A stretch of DNA of 5,483 nt, from contig CALFMA010000289.1 in NCBI GenBank assembly GCA_937880065.1, positions 1-5,483 on the forward strand, in the 5' to 3' direction. The notes below the pieces were generated by a model. That model had not been told where the DNA came from. It made no database searches and saw only the letters and a list, made by a program, of their open reading frames with translations. This DNA comes from an uncultured Ruminococcus sp. GTDB taxonomy: Bacteria > Bacillota_A > Clostridia > Oscillospirales > Ruminococcaceae. Shown here piece after piece: positions 1 to 4,535 of the stretch (the stretch's first letter is position 1; the number at the start of each line of letters is the position of its first letter). The position numbers were made by a program, and so were the translations under genes.

Positions 1-8
1 GGTGGGTT

Positions 9-29
9 AATTAAGAATTAAAAATTATG
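9..29. repeat. AT-rich heptad repeat (three units)
   Basis: Three consecutive 7-base units read AATTAAG, AATTAAA and AATTATG. The same heptad occurs in reverse complement at 5438-5465 near the other end of the window, and the 14 bases at 7-20 match the reverse complement of 5453-5466 exactly. Its role is unknown. It lies next to a terminator hairpin and may be part of a dispersed intergenic repeat. Confidence 0.55.
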
Positions 30-59
30 GGCGGCAGTCTTAACGATTGCCGTCTTTTT
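29..59 (+). terminator. Rho-independent terminator for a gene left of the window
   Basis: The arms at 29-39 and 45-55 form an 11-bp stem with a few G-T pairs around a five-base loop, followed by a run of T ending at 59. It would end a plus-strand gene outside the window. Read on the minus strand, the same hairpin is followed after a few bases by an AT-rich tract containing five T residues. It may therefore also stop the DUF421/DUF4363 unit, acting as a bidirectional terminator between convergent genes. Confidence 0.7.
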
Positions 60-197
60 GGCAAGGTTTAATTGGTGGAGCAATAGCCGAATTTTGTGTA
101 GGGGCGGATATTATCCATCCTCTGTTGATACAATGGGATATTGTTTGAAGTAATGGTACAAATCGGCTATATTACGTTATCCGCCGAAATTTTTCAT

Positions 198-575
198 TCA
201 AAAAACACTTGTCCACTTGGGAATTTCGCTGTTTTTCAGCAATTCAAGAAGATGATAAAGTTCAGTCAGCTCCGAGGACAGTTCCTCGCTTTCATTTTCC
301 GCAAGATGATGAACACGGGCAACAAGTCGGTCAAGTTCCGTCAGCTTGTTATTCCGCACGAAAACCGATGCGCCTTTGCGGAAATCCTCCCATTTTTCCT
401 GCAATTCAGCGGTAATATCCATAGATTTTTCAGTATTGCCGCTGCGGAAAAATTCCTCCGCCTGTGTCGTCTGCTCCATAAGTGAAACGCACTCTTTGCC
501 AACCCATACCCCTTGATAAATACTTGTGCCGATAAGGGCGGCTATTATAAATAAGCTGATTTTCAACCGTGTCAT
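198..575 (-). CDS. DUF4363 family membrane-anchored protein
   Basis: The product is a small protein of 125 residues and unknown function. One hydrophobic segment at about residues 4-23 should anchor it in the membrane. The rest is charged, mainly helical and probably extracytoplasmic. It includes a WEDFRKG-like stretch and a Leu/Glu-rich C-terminal helix ending in KWTSVF. Length, single N-terminal anchor and helical body fit the DUF4363 family, which is often encoded directly after a DUF421 gene, as here. I chose the ATG at 573-575 because an AAGGAGGA ribosome binding site (complement of 581-588) lies five bases upstream. A longer frame reaches 638 but would overlap the DUF421 gene and lacks a good site. 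The ribosome binding site lies inside the end of the DUF421 gene and only one base separates the two genes, so translation is probably coupled. Family assignment is from pattern recognition. Confidence 0.8.
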   Translation of the reverse strand: MTRLKISLFIIAALIGTSIYQGVWVGKECVSLMEQTTQAEEFFRSGNTEKSMDITAELQEKWEDFRKGASVFVRNNKLTELDRLVARVHHLAENESEELSSELTELYHLLELLKNSEIPKWTSVF

Positions 576-576
576 A

Positions 577-1281
577 TTAATCCTCCTTTTTGGCTGTATA
601 TGGCGAAATATTGTCGTTTTTCGGAGCAATGTACACATTTCCCTTGCCGTCGGCTGTCATTATGAAAATTTCCTCAACGGTAAGACCTGCATTTTTAGCC
701 TGATTTTCCACGAATTTCTCATTATATCCCATAGAATTGAGTGCTGTGGGGAGAATTTTTCCGTCAGATACAACTACCTGCGGCGGATCGCTGTTTTCAG
801 CCTTGATTTTTAAATCAGTCCTGTCGGGAGTATCCTTGACCTGCTTTTTTACAGCGGATATACTGCCTGTAGTTTCAACAATGGCGAACTGCACCTCGGA
901 TATGTCGAAAATCTGCTGAGTTCTCATAGCCGTCATAATATCGTCAACTGAAAGCCGCAAATCACGCAGTACAGAGCGATTTATCTTACCGTTGCTAATA
1001 ATAATTTTCGGACTGCCGTACATAATTTTTCTGAAAAAAGGCAGGCGGAGAATGAGCCACGATACGAAAACTTCATAGCATACAAGGGCTAAAATCGGCG
1101 TTACACCGATAATCAGAGGAATTTCCGTATCCTCCAGCGGCAGAGTTGCAATATTTGAAATAAGAATAGTTATAACGAGTTCCGAGGGCTGCATTTCACC
1201 AAGCTGACGTTTGCCCATAAGGCGGACAACGAATATAACAACAATGTATAAAATAAGGGAACGAATGAGAATAATCGACAT
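577..1281 (-). CDS. DUF421 (YetF-like) membrane protein
   Basis: This 234-residue protein matches the DUF421/YetF layout in full. Two or three hydrophobic segments at about residues 3-22, 35-49 and 55-80 are followed by a soluble region with two related subdomains. The signature GKRQLGEMQPSELV is at residues 23-36. Two other family blocks follow: PKIIISNGKI at 91-100, then DLRLSVDDI leading into FDISEVQFAIVETTG. The second subdomain repeats the pattern with VVVSDGKI. No enzymatic activity is established for the family. Some Bacillus DUF421 proteins sit in the spore inner membrane and affect heat and germinant resistance, but whether that applies here is unknown. The ATG at 1279-1281 has an AAAGGAG site (complement of 1287-1293) five bases upstream. 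It is the first gene of a two-gene unit with DUF4363 and diverges from the DUF1540 gene. I could not identify a convincing minus-strand promoter. Confidence 0.9.
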   Translation of the reverse strand: MSIILIRSLILYIVVIFVVRLMGKRQLGEMQPSELVITILISNIATLPLEDTEIPLIIGVTPILALVCYEVFVSWLILRLPFFRKIMYGSPKIIISNGKINRSVLRDLRLSVDDIMTAMRTQQIFDISEVQFAIVETTGSISAVKKQVKDTPDRTDLKIKAENSDPPQVVVSDGKILPTALNSMGYNEKFVENQAKNAGLTVEEIFIMTADGKGNVYIAPKNDNISPYTAKKED

Positions 1282-1346
1282 ATTTGCTCCTTTGTGGTTT
1301 TTAGAGATTCCCTATTATTATTTCACAGGATAATTTTTTTATTCGT

Positions 1347-1375
1347 GTATATCTTTTATTTTTGGAGGCATAATG
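1347..1375 (+). promoter_or_regulatory. Possible forespore sigma-G-like promoter for the DUF1540 gene
   Basis: GTATA at 1347-1351 and CATAATG at 1369-1375 are separated by 17 bases. The sigma-G consensus known from Bacillus is about GHATR, a 17-18 base spacer, then CATNHTA. The first box fits fully and the second at six of seven bases. No good sigma-A promoter was found here. The predicted start near 1382 leaves about 35 bases of leader before the DUF1540 start. Such short matches arise by chance, so this is tentative. Confidence 0.3.
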
Positions 1376-1417
1376 TAATTGCTCACGCAGCAAAAAAATG
1401 AAAAGGAGTTGTTCATT

Positions 1418-1606
1418 ATGTCAAATATGGATAACAAGCAGAAAAATGACTGCATCAAATGTACCGTTTCACAGTGCAAGCACAATATGGTAACGGAGAA
1501 TTACTGCTCCCTCGGCTGTATTTCTGTGGGAACTCATGAAAGTAATCCTACAGTTCCCGAATGTACCGACTGCAACAGCTTTGTAAAGCGTACAGGCTGC
1601 TGTTAA
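1418..1606 (+). CDS. DUF1540 Cys-rich small protein
   Basis: This 62-residue protein has nine cysteines (12, 15, 20, 30, 34, 49, 52, 61 and 62), including CIKC, CTDC and a terminal CC. The order CxxCxxxxC, then C-S-L-G-C-I-S-V-G, then CTDCNSFV fits the DUF1540 domain, normally a stand-alone Cys-rich unit of about 40-50 residues. The cysteines could bind metal or form cross-links; function is not established. The ATG at 1418 is chosen because AAAAGGAG at 1401-1408 lies nine bases upstream. An in-frame TTG at 1379 would add 13 poorly family-like residues. The gene is monocistronic, divergent from DUF421 and followed by a hairpin. A sigma-G-like promoter candidate upstream would suit a spore-associated role, but that is inference. 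Just upstream, in the same frame, is an ATG followed at once by TAA (1373-1378). Confidence 0.85.
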   Translation: MSNMDNKQKNDCIKCTVSQCKHNMVTENYCSLGCISVGTHESNPTVPECTDCNSFVKRTGCC

Positions 1607-1614
1607 TCAGATTG

Positions 1615-1638
1615 CCAATCCTTGAAAACAGGGATTGG
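1615..1638 (+). terminator. Hairpin after the DUF1540 gene, possible terminator
   Basis: The arms at 1615-1624 and 1629-1638 form a 10-bp stem (one G-T pair) around an AAAA loop, nine bases after the DUF1540 stop. No T-run follows, only GATTACATATTC, so it may be a weak terminator or a 3'-end stabilising hairpin. Confidence 0.5.
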
Positions 1639-1693
1639 GATTACATATTCAAGGGGGAAATTATAAACAAATTGTAAAATAATTCCAATACCC

Positions 1694-1722
1694 TTGCATT
1701 TTTTTTGATTTTCGGTTATAAT
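1694..1722 (+). promoter_or_regulatory. Sigma-A promoter of the IreB-family gene
   Basis: TTGCAT at 1694-1699 and TATAAT at 1717-1722 are spaced by 17 bases, near consensus. A second TATAAT at 1725-1730 has no well-spaced -35 box. Transcription would start near 1729, leaving a leader of roughly 45-50 bases before the ATG at 1777. Confidence 0.75.
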
Positions 1723-1776
1723 AATATAATAAGAAAAATATATCTTATAAATTTTTTACAGGAGGGTGCATTTGAT

Positions 1777-2022
1777 ATGTTCGACCAGACAATGACTTTC
1801 AAGGTAACAGAGGACAAGGAAGCTGAACTCAGAAAAAATCTAACCGTGATTTATGACGCTCTTGTGGAAAAGGGCTATAATCCGATTAATCAGATTGTGG
1901 GCTATATCCTTTCAGAGGATCCGACCTACATAACGACTTATAATAATGCAAGAAGCCTCATCCGCAAAATTGACCGTGATGAACTGCTTCAGTCACTTGT
2001 TCGTGAATATCTTCACAAGTAA
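1777..2022 (+). CDS. IreB family regulatory phosphoprotein (UPF0297/DUF965)
   Basis: This 81-residue protein matches the IreB/YrzL family over its whole length. The N-terminal QTMTF is at residues 4-8, [18 protein letters not shown] spans 32-49, and [15 protein letters not shown] is nearer the end. In Enterococcus faecalis, IreB is a cytoplasmic substrate of the PASTA Ser/Thr kinase IreK, phosphorylated on N-terminal threonines, and it modulates cephalosporin resistance. Here T5 and T7 are the corresponding candidates by position. The ATG at 1777 is preceded by GGAGGG at 1761-1766. A longer in-frame start at 1705 falls inside the promoter and is rejected. The gene has its own promoter and terminator. 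In most Firmicutes it lies between alaS and the ruvX-like resolvase gene; neither is adjacent here. Family call is secure; the partner kinase is not in the window. Confidence 0.93.
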   Translation: MFDQTMTFKVTEDKEAELRKNLTVIYDALVEKGYNPINQIVGYILSEDPTYITTYNNARSLIRKIDRDELLQSLVREYLHK

Positions 2023-2026
2023 TACG

Positions 2027-2056
2027 AAGGCTGCTTTCGGGCAGCCTTTTATTATT
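2027..2056 (+). terminator. Rho-independent terminator of the IreB-family gene
   Basis: AAGGCTGC (2027-2034) pairs with GCAGCCTT (2041-2048) around a TTTCGG loop, and a T-rich tail follows to 2056. It begins five bases after the IreB stop. Confidence 0.9.
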
Positions 2057-2129
2057 GCCCCTATGTAATTCAGCTGCGGGCGGTGGTTTTATTCGTTTGC
2101 TGTTGATTTATGCAGGCTGAAAATCTGTA

Positions 2130-2158
2130 TTGACACAATTCAAAATAAATGATATACT
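2130..2158 (+). promoter_or_regulatory. Sigma-A promoter of the YmdB-type phosphodiesterase gene
   Basis: A perfect TTGACA at 2130-2135, a 17-base spacer and TATACT at 2153-2158, with TG at 2150-2151 making an extended -10 box. Transcription would start near 2165, leaving a leader of only about 25 bases, which carries the ribosome binding site at 2176-2181. Confidence 0.88.
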
Positions 2159-2189
2159 AATTAAGAATAAGAAAAAAGGAGATTAAGTA

Positions 2190-2963
2190 TTGAAAAAACT
2201 TTTATTTATAGGCGATGTTGTGGGACATTCAGGCTGTGACTTCCTCCGCAGCGTACTTCACAGCATTAAGCAAAAGCATAAAATCGACATAACTATTGTA
2301 AATGGCGAAAATTCCGCACAGGGAAACGGTATTACTCCCGATTCCGCTGATTCTCTCATAAATGCCGGTGCTGATGTTATAACTACGGGAAATCACGTTT
2401 TTCGCCGCAAAGAGGTCTATTCCCTGCTGGATTCTGCGGATTATATAGTAAGACCTGCCAATTATCCCAATGGCGGTGCTTGCGGAAAGGGCGTATGCGT
2501 TCTCGATATGGGCAGCTATTCCGTGGCTGTTGTAAATCTTATGGGAACGGCTTTTATGGAGCAGCTCGATAACCCATTTACTGCAATTGACGGAATTCTC
2601 AGCGATATTTCAACTCCCAACATCTTCCTTGATTTTCACGCAGAAGCCACCTCCGAGAAAAAGGCTATGGGGCATTATCTCACGGGAAAAGTTACGGGAG
2701 TTTTCGGTACACATACCCACGTGCAGACAGCTGATGAGGCTGTTTTAGGCGGTCATACGGCATATATCACCGATGTGGGAATGACAGGTGTGGAAAATTC
2801 CTGCCTTGGTGTGGATTCAAGTATAATTATTGACAAATTCCGTTTTCATATGCCTGCGAAATTCAACGAAGCCAAGGGCGAATGTTTCTTAAACGGCGTT
2901 GTTGTGGAATTTGATGAGAAAAAAGGCAAGGCAATAAGCATTGAAAGAATTATTATACGATAA
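2190..2963 (+). CDS. ymdB: YmdB-type metallophosphodiesterase (TIGR00282 family)
   Basis: The 257-residue product matches calcineurin-like phosphodiesterases of the YmdB family in length and motifs. Metal-binding blocks appear in order: FIGDVVG (D9), NGENSAQGNGIT (E40, N41), TTGNHVF (N68, H69), DFHAEATSEK (H150) and GTHTHVQTAD (H175, H177). TDVGMTG follows, as is usual for the family. Bacillus subtilis YmdB hydrolyses 2',3'- and 3',5'-cyclic nucleotides in vitro and is needed for biofilm and nanotube-type behaviour; its metal site depends on an equivalent glutamate. No signal peptide is present, so it should be cytoplasmic. The start is TTG at 2190, set by AAGGAG at 2176-2181 eight bases upstream and by the family N-terminus MKKLLFIGD. 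SpoVS follows 217 bases downstream, as in Bacillus, but RNase Y is not upstream. A 10-bp palindrome, GACATATGTC, lies just after the stop. Confidence 0.93.
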   Translation: MKKLLFIGDVVGHSGCDFLRSVLHSIKQKHKIDITIVNGENSAQGNGITPDSADSLINAGADVITTGNHVFRRKEVYSLLDSADYIVRPANYPNGGACGKGVCVLDMGSYSVAVVNLMGTAFMEQLDNPFTAIDGILSDISTPNIFLDFHAEATSEKKAMGHYLTGKVTGVFGTHTHVQTADEAVLGGHTAYITDVGMTGVENSCLGVDSSIIIDKFRFHMPAKFNEAKGECFLNGVVVEFDEKKGKAISIERIIIR

Positions 2964-3062
2964 AACGACATATGTCTAATAATTTGCTCTATTTTGTAAA
3001 AGTGTGTATTTTATTGTTAAAATTGCACAAAAAATCACACAAAAAAAGGTACAGTTAGAATA

Positions 3063-3091
3063 TTGAAAAATAATTATTTATGTGGTATAAT
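3063..3091 (+). promoter_or_regulatory. Sigma-A promoter of spoVS with extended -10 box
   Basis: TTGAAA at 3063-3068, a 17-base spacer and TATAAT at 3086-3091, preceded by TGG (extended -10). Transcription would start near 3098, only a few bases before the leader hairpin at 3103-3130. It resembles a housekeeping promoter; I found no clear sigma-H match, although Bacillus spoVS is known as a sigma-H gene. Confidence 0.85.
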
Positions 3092-3102
3092 ATTATTAAG
3101 GT

Positions 3103-3131
3103 AAAGGTACCGATTGAATTCGGTGCTTTTT
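3103..3131 (+). terminator. Terminator-like hairpin in the spoVS leader
   Basis: GGTACCGA (3106-3113) pairs with TCGGTGCT (3120-3127) around a six-base loop. Flanking AAA and TTT can extend the stem to 11 bp, and the T-run continues to 3131. It follows the spoVS promoter by about 12 bases. It may end readthrough from the phosphodiesterase gene, attenuate spoVS, or stabilise the 5' end of its mRNA. There is too little leader before it for a classical antiterminator. Confidence 0.6.
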
Positions 3132-3180
3132 CTGACATTAAATTATTTATTAAACCAAAATCCAGACAGGAGGCTACACT

Positions 3181-3441
3181 ATGGAAATTTTAAAAGTTTC
3201 AACCAAATCATCACCCAACTCAGTTGCAGGAGCTATTGCAGGAGTCATAAGAGAACACAAGTCAGTAGAAGTTCAGGTTGTTGGTGCTGGTGCTGCTAAT
3301 CAGGCAGTTAAGGCTATTGCTATTGCAAGAGGCTACCTTGCTCCAATCGGAATTGATCTTATCTGCATTCCCGCTTTCGCTAATATCCAGATTGACGGCG
3401 AAGACAGAACAGCTATGAAGCTTATCTGTGAGCAGAGATAA
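3181..3441 (+). CDS. spoVS: Stage V sporulation protein S (SpoVS)
   Basis: The product has 86 residues, the standard length for SpoVS, and matches the highly conserved family from end to end: MEILKVSTKSSPNSVAGAIA at the start, then VVGAGAANQAVKAIAIARGY, then DLICIPAF and a C-terminal EDRTAMKLICEQR. SpoVS is a small Alba-like cytoplasmic protein, proposed to bind nucleic acid, that affects entry into and completion of sporulation in Bacillus. It also occurs in bacteria not known to sporulate, so it does not prove spore formation here. The ATG at 3181 is preceded by AGGAGG at 3168-3173 with a seven-base spacer. The gene has its own strong promoter, a leader hairpin and a strong terminator, so it is mainly monocistronic. 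It lies downstream of the YmdB-type gene, the same pairing as in Bacillus, where the two proteins act in related developmental pathways. Confidence 0.97.
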   Translation: MEILKVSTKSSPNSVAGAIAGVIREHKSVEVQVVGAGAANQAVKAIAIARGYLAPIGIDLICIPAFANIQIDGEDRTAMKLICEQR

Positions 3442-3464
3442 GGCGAAAACTCTAAACTGAAAAT

Positions 3465-3500
3465 ATGCGGTGAGATTTCCCCTCACCGCATTTTAACTTT
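3465..3500 (+). terminator. Rho-independent terminator of spoVS
   Basis: ATGCGGTGAG (3465-3474) pairs perfectly with CTCACCGCAT (3482-3491) around a seven-base loop, followed by TTTAACTTT. The 10-bp GC-rich stem should terminate efficiently. Since no promoter is evident between here and the kinase start, the kinase may rely on partial readthrough. Confidence 0.88.
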
Positions 3501-3524
3501 ATCCAAATTTTAACTTTACCCAAA
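3491..3524 (+). repeat. Tandem 17-bp direct repeat upstream of the kinase gene
   Basis: Two adjacent 17-base units, at 3491-3507 and 3508-3524, differ at one position (T at 3502, C at 3519). The unit is TTTTAACTTTAYCCAAA. The first overlaps the T-tract of the spoVS terminator and the second ends four bases before the AAGGAG of the kinase. It may be a recent slippage duplication or a binding site; nothing distinguishes these from the sequence. Confidence 0.75.
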
Positions 3525-3543
3525 TTTAAGGAGTACTATTTAT

Positions 3544-4464
3544 ATGAATATAGAGGTTAACAGAATAAATAAGGGGATTTGCGACAATCCCGAAAAATAC
3601 GCAATACAGACAAACGAAATATTTTTGTATCAGTTGAAGCAGATTGCAGAGAAAATCGCATCAAATATAGAAAACAGACCTGTTATTCTTCTTGCAGGTC
3701 CGTCGGGTTCGGGAAAAACCACAACCGCATTTATGCTTACAAAGCTTTTAGGCGAACTGGGCTGCGGCTGTCATACTATTTCTATGGATAACTACTTTAA
3801 ATCCCTGTCTGATGAGGAAAAAGAGCTGGCGTCACAGGGAAAGGTTGACCTTGAATCACCCGACAGAATTGACAAGGATTTGCTCAATGTGCAGATTGAA
3901 GCCATTGAGGATTGCCTGCCAATTGAAATTCCCAAGTATGATTTTGCGAAATCCGCCCGTTCAGATGAAACAAAGCCTTTCGAGAGAAAGCACGGTGATG
4001 CGGTAATTTTCGAGGGTATTCACGCTCTCAATCCCGATGTTATAACAGTTCCCGACAGTAAGCTTTACAAGCTTTATGTCAGCGTCCGCACACGTATCAC
4101 AAAGGAGGGCATTGTGCTTAATCCTGCGAAAATACGTCTTATGCGTCGTATGATACGTGACAGGAATTTCCGCAAGAGAAGTCTTGATGAAACTATGAGT
4201 ATGTACAACAGCGTTCAGGCAGGGGAGAATAAGTATATTATGCCCTACAAGACACGCTCCGACTATGATATTGACACATTTTTAGCGTATGAAATGAGCG
4301 TTTACCGCTATAATCTCCTTGATGACCTGCGTCTTATGGAGAATAAGCAGGAGCTTTCGGATGTTATTGAAATCCTTTCGTCCCTTGCTCCTATGGACAA
4401 CGAACTTGTGCCGAGAGATGCCCTCATCCGTGAATTTATCGGAAAGGGAGAGTTTAAGTATTAA
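3544..4464 (+). CDS. Uridine kinase / phosphoribulokinase family P-loop kinase
   Basis: This cytoplasmic kinase has 306 residues. A Walker A motif, GPSGSGKTT, is at residues 52-60. Acceptor-side motifs of the uridine kinase family follow: SMDNYF at 80-85, DLESPDRID at 102-110 and PKYDFAKSAR at 130-139. A Walker B-like VIFEGIHAL is at 154-162, and a lid region LMRRMIRDRNFRKRS at 199-213. The part after residue 45 resembles the kinase half of the roughly 550-residue Clostridia nucleoside kinases that carry TGS and tRNA-synthetase-like domains at the N-terminus. Those domains are absent; only about 45 helical residues precede the P-loop. The family phosphorylates uridine/cytidine or other small sugar-containing substrates using ATP or GTP; the exact substrate cannot be read here. 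The ATG at 3544 has AAGGAG at 3528-3533 ten bases upstream. It follows spoVS, with no clear promoter of its own. Confidence 0.88.
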   Translation: MNIEVNRINKGICDNPEKYAIQTNEIFLYQLKQIAEKIASNIENRPVILLAGPSGSGKTTTAFMLTKLLGELGCGCHTISMDNYFKSLSDEEKELASQGKVDLESPDRIDKDLLNVQIEAIEDCLPIEIPKYDFAKSARSDETKPFERKHGDAVIFEGIHALNPDVITVPDSKLYKLYVSVRTRITKEGIVLNPAKIRLMRRMIRDRNFRKRSLDETMSMYNSVQAGENKYIMPYKTRSDYDIDTFLAYEMSVYRYNLLDDLRLMENKQELSDVIEILSSLAPMDNELVPRDALIREFIGKGEFKY

Positions 4465-4466
4465 TT

Positions 4467-4501
4467 TTTTAGCCGTTAGCCTTTAGCTTTTAGCCATTAG
4501 C
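4467..4501 (+). repeat. Five tandem NNTTAGC heptads
   Basis: Directly after the kinase stop, five 7-base units read TTTTAGC, CGTTAGC, CTTTAGC, TTTTAGC and CATTAGC in unbroken phase. The repeat forms the left arm and loop of the hairpin at 4471-4509. Noncoding and of unknown function. Confidence 0.75.
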
Positions 4502-4509
4502 TAACGGCT
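4471..4509 (+). terminator. Hairpin between the kinase and dockerin genes, possible weak terminator
   Basis: AGCCGTTAGC (4471-4480) pairs perfectly over 10 bp with GCTAACGGCT (4500-4509). The 19-base loop is made of the heptad repeat, and TTAATTC follows. The long loop and short T-run make it a weak terminator candidate. It begins six bases after the kinase stop and ends 26 bases before the dockerin start. Confidence 0.5.
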
Positions 4510-4535
4510 TTAATTCGTTAAATTAGGTGGTATTT

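Noticed and set aside
141..813. Plus-strand open frames at 141-485, 209-415 and 526-813
   Set aside because: They lie antisense to the DUF4363 and DUF421 genes, which have family motifs and good ribosome binding sites. Their products show no recognisable domains.
2967..2976. GACATATGTC palindrome as terminator of the phosphodiesterase gene
   Set aside because: Only 10 bases with no loop and no T-run. It is more likely a chance palindrome or a protein-binding site, and the hairpin at 3103-3131 is a better stop.
3040..3080. Sigma-H promoter for spoVS
   Set aside because: A GAATATT-like -10 exists near 3058, but the AGG-containing -35-like stretch is far too close. The sigma-A promoter at 3063-3091 is much better.
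3114..3299. Plus-strand frame overlapping the start of spoVS
   Set aside because: It starts in the leader hairpin, runs out of frame into spoVS, and ends in a Cys/Trp-rich artefact sequence.
3262..3486. Minus-strand frame antisense to spoVS
   Set aside because: It covers a highly conserved gene on the plus strand and has no family match; it is a shadow frame.
3495..3543. Independent promoter for the kinase gene
   Set aside because: The only -10-like sequence, TACTAT at 3534-3539, lies directly in front of the start codon and has no -35 box.
3579..4006. Plus-strand frames inside the kinase gene
   Set aside because: Out-of-frame shadows of a gene with clear Walker and family motifs.
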